Assembly (NCBI GenBank): GCA_023424725.1
Contig: JAFADQ010000277.1
Location: forward strand, 1 to 7,246
Direction of reading: 5' to 3'
DNA from: Bacteroidota bacterium
GTDB taxonomy: Bacteria > Bacteroidota > Bacteroidia > Cytophagales > Hymenobacteraceae
Length of the DNA: 7,246 nucleotides
The notes under the pieces are model-generated. The model ran no database searches. It saw only the letters and a list, made by a program, of their open reading frames with translations, and had not been told where the DNA came from. Shown here in pieces: positions 1 to 6,363 of the stretch. The translations under genes were made by a program, and so were the position numbers. How positions within the stretch are numbered: the first letter of the stretch is position 1; each line of letters opens with the position of its first letter.

Positions 1-185
1 GCCTGGTACCGCAAATGCCTTCAAATAAATTGTTTAATGGTAAAGAGGCTATTTCTGTTTTTTTATCGGACGACGAAAACAAGATACCTATTAAAATAAG
101 GGCCGAGATGTTTGTAGGCGCCGTAGAAATTGATTTGATAAAATACAGCGGCGTGCGCCACCCGTTAAACTTTACAAAAAGATAA
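1..185 (+). CDS. DUF3108-type protein, C-terminal fragment (5' end outside window)
   Basis: An open frame enters from the left edge (first full codon at base 3) and stops at TAA 183-185, leaving the last 60 residues. The visible part contains NKLFNGKEAISVFLSDDENK followed by KIPIKIRAEMFVGAVEIDL, then a short basic tail ending TKR. The pattern of a substrate-like 'sDDenkiPlki' strand followed by 'GavevdL' is the usual end of DUF3108 proteins, which are exported proteins of unknown function widespread in Bacteroidota. The signal peptide and main domain would lie upstream of the window and cannot be checked. It is on the same strand as the following response regulator, 104 bases away, and no convincing terminator separates them. 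I am fairly sure it is a genuine gene end and moderately sure of the family. Confidence 0.75.
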   Translation, partial: LVPQMPSNKLFNGKEAISVFLSDDENKIPIKIRAEMFVGAVEIDLIKYSGVRHPLNFTKR

Positions 186-289
186 TATAAAAGCGGCGTT
201 TCTGGTGCCGTAACTGTGCAACTTTGTAAACCAAAATGGATGATATTAGTTACTAGCTTTAGCAGGCAAACACCTTAATAATCAGCCAA

Positions 290-1015
290 ATGTATGCACT
301 TGCACCAAACACCGTGGAAAACCCGACCAAAACCGCAGGCTACAAAATTCTTGTTGTAGACGACGACCCCGATATAATAGAGCTGCTTCGGTATAACCTA
401 CAGAAAGAAGGATTTGAGGTAGCAGAGGCTGCGAACGGCAAAATTGCCCTCGATACGGCCAAAAAATTCGTTCCTGATATTATTTTGCTGGATGTAATGA
501 TGCCCGTTATGGACGGCATTACCGCCTGCAAGCATTTGCGCGAGCTTCCGGCCTTAAAAGATACGCGCATTCTGTTTCTCACCGCCCGGTCGGAAGAATT
601 TTCGGAAGTAGCCGCTTTTGAAGCCGGCGCCGACGATTTTATAAACAAACCAATAAAGCCGCGCGCCCTGCTAAGCCGCTTAAACGCTATGGTACGCCGC
701 GACGCGCAGCAAACCGAACAAGAAAAGGTAATAGAAGTTGCCGGCCTGCGCATAGACCGTACCTCGTTTAATGTGCAAAAAGACGGCAAGATAATCACGC
801 TGCCAAAAAAAGAATTCGAGTTGCTTGCTTTTCTGGCTGCAACGCCCAATAAAGTATTCACCAGAGACGAATTGCTGAGCAACATCTGGGGAAACGATGT
901 GTATGTAATTGCCCGCACCGTAGACGTACACATCCGGAAAGTGCGCGAAAAAATTGGCGAAGAGCACATTAAAACTATAAAAGGCGTAGGCTACCGGTTT
1001 AATAACATAGATTAA
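290..1015 (+). CDS. OmpR/PhoB-class response regulator transcription factor
   Basis: A 241-residue two-component regulator acting in the cytoplasm as a phosphorylation-controlled DNA-binding protein. The receiver domain spans about residues 18-135. It has the acidic pair D24/D25 in KILVVDDDPD, phospho-acceptor D68 in LLDVMMPVMDG, the switch threonine T98 in FLTAR, and K120 in INKPIKP. A winged-helix OmpR-type DNA-binding domain covers about residues 147-239, with LPKKEFELLAFL, a TRDELLSNIWG turn, the recognition-helix region RTVDVHIRKVREKIG, and the terminal KGVGYRF hairpin. All key residues are intact. ATG 290 is the only ATG before the receiver, and the frame is closed upstream by TAG at 260-262. 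The histidine kinase gene 202 bases downstream is the likely partner. A poor -7-like TAGCTTTA lies at 254-261 without a spaced upstream element, so I do not call a promoter. Target genes cannot be read from the sequence. Confidence 0.95.
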   Translation: MYALAPNTVENPTKTAGYKILVVDDDPDIIELLRYNLQKEGFEVAEAANGKIALDTAKKFVPDIILLDVMMPVMDGITACKHLRELPALKDTRILFLTARSEEFSEVAAFEAGADDFINKPIKPRALLSRLNAMVRRDAQQTEQEKVIEVAGLRIDRTSFNVQKDGKIITLPKKEFELLAFLAATPNKVFTRDELLSNIWGNDVYVIARTVDVHIRKVREKIGEEHIKTIKGVGYRFNNID

Positions 1016-1031
1016 ATTCTGCTTAAAACTA

Positions 1032-1161
1032 TTTTAACCGCAAAGAGCGCGAAGATTGTAACAAAGGCCGCTAAGTTTTTATATTAAGAGATTTAATGTA
1101 GAGCCTCCTTCTTCTTCCTTTGCGTTCTTAGCGGCCTTTTTTGCGCGCTTCGCGGTTAAAA
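1032..1161. repeat. Long imperfect inverted repeat built of short CCGC(A/G)AAG-like units
   Basis: The left arm 1032-1075 and right arm 1127-1161 are reverse complements of each other apart from one extra unit of about 9 bases in the left arm. The inner 13 bases (1063-1075 with 1127-1139) pair perfectly as AAAGGCCGCTAAG/CTTAGCGGCCTTT. The outer ends pair as TTTTAACCGC/GCGGTTAAAA. Each arm is itself a run of degenerate units: ACCGCAAAG, AGCGCGAAG and GCCGCTAAG on the left, and ACCGCGAAG, GCCGCTAAG and ACGCAAAG on the complement of the right. The 51-base loop is C/T-rich at its 3' side. In RNA this would form a long hairpin, and six T's (1137-1142) overlap the inner stem's end, so it could terminate or protect the upstream transcript. 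Units of this style recur in intergenic regions of many Bacteroidota (from general knowledge, not tested here). The function is unknown. Confidence 0.85.
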
Positions 1162-1180
1162 CTTTAACTGCCAAAGTTTC

Positions 1181-1188
1181 TATCTTTA
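1181..1188 (+). promoter_or_regulatory. Possible promoter (-7 element) for the histidine kinase gene
   Basis: TATCTTTA matches the Bacteroidota -7 consensus TAnnTTTG with one mismatch, and would place the transcript start near 1193-1196, about 22-25 bases before ATG 1218. No good TTG/TTTG lies at the expected 19-21 base spacing upstream, so the call rests on the -7 element, its position and the repeat that separates the kinase from the regulator gene. Confidence 0.4.
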
Positions 1189-1217
1189 CCAAAACACATT
1201 TGATGTAGCATTAAGGT

Positions 1218-2324
1218 ATGTTCTTCAACTCCAAATCGGTAGCGTTTATAATTGCCCTTATTGTGTCTGGGCTCACGGCGTTTGTGCTGTCGCTGTTGCC
1301 CGATCTTACCAATTTGGTGTTGGTGCTGGCCTTTATCACCTGCTTTTCGGTGTCGTGGCTGCTGGTGTATGTTATGTTCGAGCTGCTGGTGTTTAAAGAA
1401 ATAAAAAGCATTTATGCCGATCTGGAAAAAATAAAACGCAAAGAATACAAGATCAGCAAATCTGCTACCTGGCTGCGGGCAATGCCGCTAAAAAAAATTA
1501 AAGACGAGCTGTTTATGCTCGAATTTAAAAAGCAGCAGGAACTGGATGAGCTGAAACGCCTCGATACTTTCCGCCGCGAGTTTCTGGCCGATGTTTCGCA
1601 CGAACTAAAAACACCGGTTTTTGCCGCCCAGGGCTTTTTGCATACTCTGATAGACGGCGCCATAAACGACCCCGAAGTGCGCGATAAATTCCTGGAAAAA
1701 GCAGCCCGCTCTTTAGACCGCCTCGATATTTTGGTAGAGGACCTGATCGGGATTTCGCAGCTCGAAAAGGGCATTATTAAAATGCACCGCATTAATTTCA
1801 ACATCGTAAAAATGACGGAAGAGGTGTTTGAGCAACTGGAGCGAAAAGCCAAAAACCGTAACATAAAGCTTCATTTAGATGATATCACTACCGCAAAAAT
1901 TGAAGTCTGCGCCGACCCATCGCGGATACGGCAAGTAATTACTAATCTGATAGATAACGCCATAAAATATGGTCGCGATAACGGCAATATCTGGGTGTCT
2001 TTTAGCCTCGGCAACAAAAAAGTGCAGGTAAGCGTGCGCGACGATGGCGAGGGCATTGCCAAAGAACATCAGCTTAGAATTTTTGAGCGCTTTTACCGGA
2101 TAGATAAAAGCCGGTCGCGCGATAGCGGCGGCTCGGGGCTGGGGCTCGCTATTTCTAAGCACATTATAGAGGCGCACAACTCCAAGCTTATCGTAAGCAG
2201 CCATGTTGGCGAGGGCACAACCATGAAATTTAAGCTGCCGAAGGCAAAAACAGCCACAACCGAGCAGAACCCCGACGAGGGCGCCGATACTATCAGGGCT
2301 TTGCCGGGCATGTTATTAGCCTGA
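1218..2324 (+). CDS. Membrane sensor histidine kinase (HisKA-HATPase_c)
   Basis: A 368-residue inner-membrane kinase that should autophosphorylate on a histidine and pass the phosphate to the upstream response regulator. Two transmembrane helices occupy about residues 7-27 and 33-54 with only a few residues between them, so there is almost no extracytoplasmic sensor domain. A charged linker without a recognisable HAMP domain covers about 60-117. The HisKA domain begins near 116, with H128 in the H-box DVSHELKTP. The HATPase_c domain contains the N-box N243/N247 in NLIDNAIKYG, the G1 box DDGEGI at 275-280, the F box FERFYRID, and the G2 box GGSGLGLAIS at 304-313. A 25-30 residue tail follows the catalytic domain. 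The overall plan (PhoR-like core, two closely spaced helices) is common in Bacteroidota regulator-kinase pairs. The signal may be sensed in the membrane or by the linker, which is inference. Confidence 0.95.
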   Translation: MFFNSKSVAFIIALIVSGLTAFVLSLLPDLTNLVLVLAFITCFSVSWLLVYVMFELLVFKEIKSIYADLEKIKRKEYKISKSATWLRAMPLKKIKDELFMLEFKKQQELDELKRLDTFRREFLADVSHELKTPVFAAQGFLHTLIDGAINDPEVRDKFLEKAARSLDRLDILVEDLIGISQLEKGIIKMHRINFNIVKMTEEVFEQLERKAKNRNIKLHLDDITTAKIEVCADPSRIRQVITNLIDNAIKYGRDNGNIWVSFSLGNKKVQVSVRDDGEGIAKEHQLRIFERFYRIDKSRSRDSGGSGLGLAISKHIIEAHNSKLIVSSHVGEGTTMKFKLPKAKTATTEQNPDEGADTIRALPGMLLA

Positions 2325-2362
2325 AGCGCCCGCTTTTTTGGCCGCCGCAGGTTTGGGGCCGG

Positions 2363-2394
2363 TTGTCTTTCTTTGCCTGTATTTCCTACCTTTG
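2363..2394 (+). promoter_or_regulatory. Bacteroidota-type promoter for the pseudouridine synthase gene
   Basis: TTG at 2363-2365 is followed after 21 bases by a perfect -7 element TACCTTTG at 2387-2394. The expected transcript start is near 2399-2402. Its position inside the longer possible reading frame (which could begin at TTG 2363) argues that translation really starts downstream, at ATG 2456. Confidence 0.6.
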
Positions 2395-2399
2395 CAAAT

Positions 2400-2459
2400 A
2401 TGGCGCGCTTTGCATTTTACCAAAGCTGCAAAGGCCATTTTTACTGCCATCGCAAATGA
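2400..2459 (+). other. Possible 19-codon upstream ORF overlapping the rlu-like start
   Basis: ATG at 2400 opens a 19-residue frame (MARFAFYQSCKGHFYCHRK) that ends at TGA 2457-2459, overlapping the ATG at 2456 as ATGA. The ATG sits almost exactly at the predicted transcript start, so it would be translated leaderless or nearly so. The 4-base overlap is the classic arrangement for translational coupling. The peptide resembles nothing I know and the overlap could be chance. Confidence 0.25.
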
Positions 2460-3172
2460 AAATTCCTGCTTTTAAAGATCTCATCCTGTTTCAGAACAGC
2501 GATTTTATAATAATAAACAAACCACCATTTCTGGCTACCCTAGAGGACCGGACCCTTTTTAGCAGTAATATTTTAAAGCTGGCAAAAGAGTACGAACCCG
2601 ACGCACAGGTTGGCCACCGCCTCGACAAAGAAACCAGCGGCGCTTTGGCCATTGCCCGCAACCCCGAAGCTTACCGCCATTTGGCCATGCAGTTTGAGGC
2701 ACGCCAGGTAGATAAAATTTACCACGCCGTAACCTGGGGCCTGCACCAGTACGACGGTATTGCCGTAGACCGCAACCTGCTTACCAACGCCAAAGGAATT
2801 GTAAAAGTAGACCGCAGCGGCAAACCCGCACTCACCTACTTCCGCACGTTAGCCACTTACCGCCACCACACACTTATGGAGTGCAAACCCGTAACAGGGC
2901 GCATGCACCAAATACGCGTGCACCTTGCCTATGTAAACGCCTCTATCGTGGGCGATAGTTTATATGGCGGCAAAGATGTTTATTTATCGGAGCTGAAAAA
3001 GAAATTTAACCTGAAAAAAGACACCGAAGAGCAGCCCTTAATTAAACGCTTTGCCCTGCACGCCTCGGAGCTGCGCTTTAAGCTGATGGATGGAGAGCAA
3101 ATTGCCGTTCAGGCCCCGTATCCTAAAGATTTCGCGGTATTGGTAAAACAACTGGAGGCTACTTCCAGATAA
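2456..3172 (+). CDS. RluA-family RNA pseudouridine synthase
   Basis: A cytoplasmic enzyme that isomerises specific uridines in rRNA or tRNA to pseudouridine; the target base cannot be predicted here. From ATG 2456 the protein has 238 residues. It shows the early strand FIIINKPPFLAT (17-28), the catalytic motif HRLDKETSG with Asp57, the KIYHAVTWG strand, and the late RluA motif TGRMHQIRVHLAY followed by GDSLYGG. It has no N-terminal S4 domain, so it is nearer the short RluA-like enzymes than RluC/RluD. The frame is open back to TTG 2363, but those extra 31 codons (SFFACISYLCKY and onward) do not look like the family and overlap a perfect promoter element, so I choose ATG 2456. A possible small upstream ORF ends in ATGA at this start. 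The gene follows the histidine kinase by 131 bases but appears to be transcribed separately. Confidence 0.93.
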   Translation: MKIPAFKDLILFQNSDFIIINKPPFLATLEDRTLFSSNILKLAKEYEPDAQVGHRLDKETSGALAIARNPEAYRHLAMQFEARQVDKIYHAVTWGLHQYDGIAVDRNLLTNAKGIVKVDRSGKPALTYFRTLATYRHHTLMECKPVTGRMHQIRVHLAYVNASIVGDSLYGGKDVYLSELKKKFNLKKDTEEQPLIKRFALHASELRFKLMDGEQIAVQAPYPKDFAVLVKQLEATSR

Positions 3173-3427
3173 ATAAACTGGCCGGTTTTAATCAGTATAA
3201 AGCATTTTCGCGGCAAAGTAACCAACTACAGATAAAGCAGAATTATACTACTCTACACCATTCCGCCGTTCTTAAAATTAAAACAATAACAGTTATAAAA
3301 GAAAGCCGGCAAACCTGCTGGCATCAAAATTGCCTGTGCCAGAGCTTAAAGTAGTGCTTTAACAAAATGTGGATAATTAAAATAGTGAATTTCCAACATT
3401 TATTTCATTTTAAAGCATTAATTATGG

Positions 3428-3434
3428 TACTTTG
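3428..3434 (+). promoter_or_regulatory. Possible promoter (-7-like TACTTTG) for the transglycosylase gene
   Basis: TACTTTG followed by C resembles the TACCTTTGC elements seen at 2387 and 6965 but is one base shorter than TAnnTTTG. No clear TTG element is spaced correctly upstream. It would give a leader of roughly 75 bases before ATG 3517, containing the hairpin at 3453-3470. Confidence 0.35.
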
Positions 3435-3452
3435 CAGGTACAACTGTTTGCG

Positions 3453-3486
3453 GCCTTTTTAAAAAGAGGCGCTTTTTGTTTATTTT
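3453..3486 (+). terminator. Terminator-like hairpin in the transglycosylase leader
   Basis: GCCTTTT (3453-3459) pairs with AAGAGGC (3464-3470) through seven pairs including one G-U, with a four-base loop. It is followed by GCTTTTTGTTTATTTT. The stem plus T-rich tail looks like an intrinsic terminator, yet it lies 31 bases upstream of a start codon on the same strand. It may be an attenuator, the end of an upstream small transcript, or a chance structure. Confidence 0.35.
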
Positions 3487-3516
3487 CTTCCGATTTTACC
3501 TAATAGCATACGCAGT

Positions 3517-5793
3517 ATGAAACGCAATCTGGTTTTTCTGTTTTTACTGATCTTTACATTTACGGCAAAGGCGCAGCAAAAAGTGCTGGTTCCGGCCAAT
3601 GTAACCGTTGCCGATATGCACCTTAAGCTATCTAAACAGGCGCAGGAAGAAATCCAGAAACACGTAGATTACCTGCTCTCGCACCCCGGGTATTTTCAGG
3701 CAAAAGTAGACCGCGCCGATACGTATTTTCCTATTATAGAGCGCATTTTTAAGGAAGAGGGCCTGCCAAACGATTTTAAATACCTGGTGCTGCAGGAAAG
3801 CGGTTTGGTATCGGATGCGGTATCTACCTCTAACGCGGTGGGTTTCTGGCAGTTTAAGAAAGAAGCCGCTTCTGATGTTGGTTTGGCTATTTCCGGAACC
3901 ATAGACGAGCGCAAACACATTGTAGAATCGTCGCGCGGAGCTGCCAAATACCTTATTAAGCACAACAATTATTACGATAACTGGATTGTAACGCTACTAT
4001 CTTATAATCTTGGTTTTACGGGCGTAAAAAGCCAGCCGGAAGTAAAGCACGCGGGCAAAAAAGTAATGCCCATAGAGAAAGATACGCACATCTACATCCA
4101 GAAATTCCTGGCGCATAAAATCGCGTTCGAGAACTTTGTTTGCCGCAACCCAAACCCTGCCCTAAAGCTGGAAGAATACAAAGTAGAAGGCGGCGGAAGC
4201 CTGAACGATATAGCGCGCGTAACGAAAGTAGATATAGAAGAACTGGAGAAGTACAACAAATGGCTGGGCGCTACAACCATCCCCAATAACAAAACCTACA
4301 CCGTTATTTTACCGCTGAAAAACAGCGATAGCGCACCTGTACTGGCTTCGGCCGGCAATAATGCTGCTAACGCGGCAACTCCGGCGCTTAACCCGGCTTT
4401 TAAAGCAAACACTTTTGTTTCGGTTAATGGCCTTAAAGCTATTGTGGCCGGCCCCGGCGATACAAAAGACAAGCTGGCCATGCAGGCTAAAATATCTACC
4501 CGCAAGCTGTTGAGGTTTAACGACATGAACAGCTTCGATACGTTTGTAGAAGGCCAGACCTATTACGTACAAAACAAGCGCACCTCTGCCGACACCGAAT
4601 ATTACATTGCCCAGCCCGGCGAAACCTTACAAATGATAGCGCAGAAACTTGGGGTAAGAGAAAAATCTATCCGCAGGAAAAACCGCATGGGCAAAGACGA
4701 AGTGCTGGTAGCCGGCCGCAGACTCTGGGTACAAAAAACCCGCCCGCGCTACACGCCAGCCGAGTATGAGCGCATATCGGAAGCAACCACCGACAAGGAA
4801 AGCAAAGAAGGCGAAGAAGAAGCGCTACCCGAAAAAATCCAGGCCAAAGTTAGCTTCGCAGCTCTTTATCATCAGGAAACAACCTCCAGCCCAACTACTG
4901 CAGAGCCGGAAGTGCTGATCTCTAAAGACAATGAATTTATAGATGAAACCGAACTGGCGTTACTACCGGAAGAAGAAGAAAACGCTGAACCAGAGCAGAA
5001 CCAAACAGCAGTAAACCAGCAAGTTGCCCTTACAAAGCCCACTGCAAAACCTGAGCCTGTAAAAGCAGCTCCCGCTATAAAAGAAACTGCAAAACCGGCA
5101 ATACAGACTGAGAAAACAGAAACCGACAACGTGAACATGTATGCGTTAGAGGAAGAAACTTTAGAGGAAGGAACTGTTGAAAATGAAGAAACCGCAACAG
5201 AAGAAGCTGAACTTGCCATTAGCGAAGCAGAAACAGAATCGGAAGAAACGGAAATACCTGCTGAAAACATAAAACCTGCCGCCACTCTTACCGCCTCTTC
5301 GGGCCCGGCCGTACCAGCCAAACCAGCAGCGTCGGTTTTTAACACCAAAGCACCTGCAGCGCCCGAAAAAGCGCCCGCTGCAGCCAAGCCTGCACCTGCC
5401 AGGCCGGCAGCAAAGCCCACAGAGCATATAGTAGCCAAAGGCGAAACATTTTATAGCATATCTAGGCAATACGGCTACACGCCCGCCGAGCTGATGAAAG
5501 CCAACAACCTAAAAACATCGTCTTTAGCTATTGGCCAGAAACTGAAATTACCGAATGCAGAGATAGCTGCCGAACCCGAAAAACCTGCCGTTACAGCCGA
5601 AAAACCTGCTGCAAAACCTGCAGAAGCTACTCCGGCCGCCGCTTCGGGAGCTAAATCGCACACCGTGCAATCAGGCGAATCTATGTACAAAATAGCGCGC
5701 ACACACGGCCTAACCGTAATAGATCTGCTTGAGCTAAACAACCGCACCGATACCAATATTAAGCCAGGCGATGTGCTGATCATCAAAAAATAA
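3517..5793 (+). CDS. Secreted MltD-like lytic transglycosylase with multiple LysM modules
   Basis: A 758-residue exported enzyme expected to cleave the MurNAc-GlcNAc bond of peptidoglycan, forming 1,6-anhydro-MurNAc ends. A signal peptide covers residues 1-19 (hydrophobic LVFLFLLIFTFTA, cleavage after AKA); there is no lipobox cysteine. The SLT/GH23 domain spans about 60-200, with catalytic Glu94 in LVLQESGL, the NAVGFWQFK motif, and YNLGFTG later. Degenerate LysM-like modules follow at about 214-267 and 310-352, a clearer one at 362-404, and two canonical C-terminal LysM repeats at 637-679 and 715-757 (HIVAKGETFYSISRQYG and HTVQSGESMYKIARTHG). Between them lies a linker of about 230 residues, first Glu/Thr-rich, then Pro/Ala/Lys-rich with AKPA/EKPA repeats, which probably spans periplasm or wall. 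It is transcribed alone: a strong terminator follows 17 bases after the stop. Length exceeds E. coli MltD mainly because of the linker and extra modules. Confidence 0.93.
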   Translation: MKRNLVFLFLLIFTFTAKAQQKVLVPANVTVADMHLKLSKQAQEEIQKHVDYLLSHPGYFQAKVDRADTYFPIIERIFKEEGLPNDFKYLVLQESGLVSDAVSTSNAVGFWQFKKEAASDVGLAISGTIDERKHIVESSRGAAKYLIKHNNYYDNWIVTLLSYNLGFTGVKSQPEVKHAGKKVMPIEKDTHIYIQKFLAHKIAFENFVCRNPNPALKLEEYKVEGGGSLNDIARVTKVDIEELEKYNKWLGATTIPNNKTYTVILPLKNSDSAPVLASAGNNAANAATPALNPAFKANTFVSVNGLKAIVAGPGDTKDKLAMQAKISTRKLLRFNDMNSFDTFVEGQTYYVQNKRTSADTEYYIAQPGETLQMIAQKLGVREKSIRRKNRMGKDEVLVAGRRLWVQKTRPRYTPAEYERISEATTDKESKEGEEEALPEKIQAKVSFAALYHQETTSSPTTAEPEVLISKDNEFIDETELALLPEEEENAEPEQNQTAVNQQVALTKPTAKPEPVKAAPAIKETAKPAIQTEKTETDNVNMYALEEETLEEGTVENEETATEEAELAISEAETESEETEIPAENIKPAATLTASSGPAVPAKPAASVFNTKAPAAPEKAPAAAKPAPARPAAKPTEHIVAKGETFYSISRQYGYTPAELMKANNLKTSSLAIGQKLKLPNAEIAAEPEKPAVTAEKPAAKPAEATPAAASGAKSHTVQSGESMYKIARTHGLTVIDLLELNNRTDTNIKPGDVLIIKK

Positions 5794-5810
5794 ATACAGC
5801 GATTTAAAGC

Positions 5811-5850
5811 AAAAACAAAGGCCGGACTATAAAGCCCGGCCTTTGTTTTT
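5811..5850 (+). terminator. Strong intrinsic terminator of the transglycosylase gene
   Basis: A 15-pair perfect stem, AAAAACAAAGGCCGG (5811-5825) with CCGGCCTTTGTTTTT (5836-5850), surrounds a ten-base loop and ends in five T's. The A-run on the other side makes it potentially bidirectional, but no minus-strand gene uses it from the right. Confidence 0.9.
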
Positions 5851-5875
5851 ATAGTATTTTAGCAAATTATCTTTT
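5842..5875 (+). promoter_or_regulatory. Possible promoter for the small membrane-protein gene
   Basis: TTTG at 5842-5845, inside the right arm of the terminator, is followed after 22 bases by TATCTTTT (5868-5875), one mismatch from TAnnTTTG. The transcript would start near 5881, only a few bases before ATG 5888. The overlap with the terminator stem and the slightly long spacing keep confidence low. Confidence 0.3.
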
Positions 5876-5887
5876 CACAAATAACCC

Positions 5888-6310
5888 ATGCGATCGGCGT
5901 TTGCTTACCTGCTTTTTTGTTTTTATTGCTTCACTGTCTTTTTCGACAACCTGATACCCATAGGCCAACAAAAAAGCGGGCAAAACCCATTACTGCGGCC
6001 CACTATGTTACTTACCTTTAGTCTGTATTTTTTGGCTGCGGGGCTTATCTGTATTGGGCTGGTTGTATTTAAAATTAAAGTAGAGCAGAGCTTTTGGCTT
6101 TCGGCACTGGTAATAAGCACCGTTATCGGGGCTTATATGGGCGGGCAATATCTGGTAATGCACAAAAACCGTGGCTTACTTATGCTAGAGCATTTTGCGC
6201 CGCTGGTAGCCCAAAATAAATGGATTTACCCGGTTACGGCCGCGCTGTTTTTTCTGCTAAGTTTCTTGCTGTTTATTGTAGGCGCCGGTTTGGCCTCCGG
6301 CAAAATGTAA
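5888..6310 (+). CDS. Small multi-pass membrane protein of unknown function
   Basis: I do not recognise this 140-residue protein. Three clear hydrophobic segments are visible at about residues 40-62 (LLTFSLYFLAAGLICIGLVV), 70-92 and 113-137. A Phe/Cys-rich segment at 4-20 would make a fourth. A polar loop HKNRGLLMLEHFAPLVAQNK separates the last two, and the C-terminus is short (ASGKM). The start is uncertain: ATG 5888 gives the four-helix form and sits just after a possible promoter, whereas ATG 6005 (Met40) gives a 101-residue, three-helix form. The codons in 5888-6004 look like ordinary coding sequence for this window, so I keep the longer form with reservation. It converges with the receiver gene on the other strand, with 53 bases between the two stops. 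No neighbour suggests a role. Confidence 0.65.
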   Translation: MRSAFAYLLFCFYCFTVFFDNLIPIGQQKSGQNPLLRPTMLLTFSLYFLAAGLICIGLVVFKIKVEQSFWLSALVISTVIGAYMGGQYLVMHKNRGLLMLEHFAPLVAQNKWIYPVTAALFFLLSFLLFIVGAGLASGKM

Positions 6311-6323
6311 GCGAAAGGGATAA

Positions 6324-6359
6324 AAGCTGCAGGCATCAAAAAACAACCTGCTACAGCTT
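6324..6359 (-). terminator. Hairpin between convergent genes, probable terminator of the receiver gene
   Basis: Reading the minus strand, AAGCTG-TAG-CAGG pairs with CCTG-CAGCTT, ten pairs with a three-base bulge and a 13-base T-rich loop, and ends in TTTTAT. It begins five bases after the receiver gene's stop codon. On the plus strand the hairpin is followed by A's rather than T's, so it should mainly serve the minus-strand gene. Confidence 0.55.
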
Positions 6360-6363
6360 AAAA

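Larger units (their letters stand above)
3173..3516. other. Gene-free intergenic region with weak hairpins
   Basis: This 344-base, AT-rich stretch between the pseudouridine synthase and the transglycosylase genes has no plausible gene on either strand. It contains a weak hairpin AAACTGGCCGGTTTT just after the upstream stop (3176-3190), a six-pair GCCGGC/GCTGGC hairpin near 3305-3322 without a T-tract, and, at its 3' end, a TACTTTGC element and a terminator-like hairpin described separately. An unannotated small RNA ending at that hairpin is possible but unsupported. Confidence 0.6.

Noticed and set aside
223..261. Promoter for the response regulator from TTTG 223-226 and TAGCTTTA 254-261
   Set aside because: The spacing of 27 bases is too long for the Bacteroidota promoter and the -7 element has a mismatch, so the true promoter may be elsewhere or upstream of the DUF3108 gene.
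340..969. Long minus-strand open frames opposite the response regulator
   Set aside because: Their products are Ser/Arg-rich with no recognisable domain, and they lie wholly opposite a clearly functional gene, so they are shadows of its codon composition.
2325..2362. Terminator after the histidine kinase gene (AAGC/GCTT followed by T's near 2324-2338)
   Set aside because: The stem has only four to five pairs, too weak to support despite the T-run.
2363..2455. N-terminal extension of the pseudouridine synthase from TTG 2363
   Set aside because: It overlaps a perfect promoter element, uses a rare start codon and adds Cys/aromatic-rich residues not expected in the family.
3424..3462. 12-codon frame ending at the transglycosylase leader hairpin
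   Set aside because: Its ATG lies upstream of the likely transcript start and overlaps the -7-like element; very short frames of this kind occur by chance.
5354..5383. Eight-base inverted repeat CTGCAGCG/CGCTGCAG inside the transglycosylase gene
   Set aside because: It lies in the Ala/Pro/Lys codon-biased linker and is best explained by repeated GCN/CCN codons.
4872..5438. 188-residue minus-strand frame opposite the transglycosylase linker
   Set aside because: It is an Ala/Ser/Val/Gly low-complexity reading of the complement of Glu/Pro/Ala codons, with no domain or promoter.
3311..6352. Shared short string GGCATCAAAA and AACCTGCT in the intergenic hairpins near 3320 and 6332
   Set aside because: Ten bases of identity in differently arranged surroundings is too little to call a dispersed repeat.
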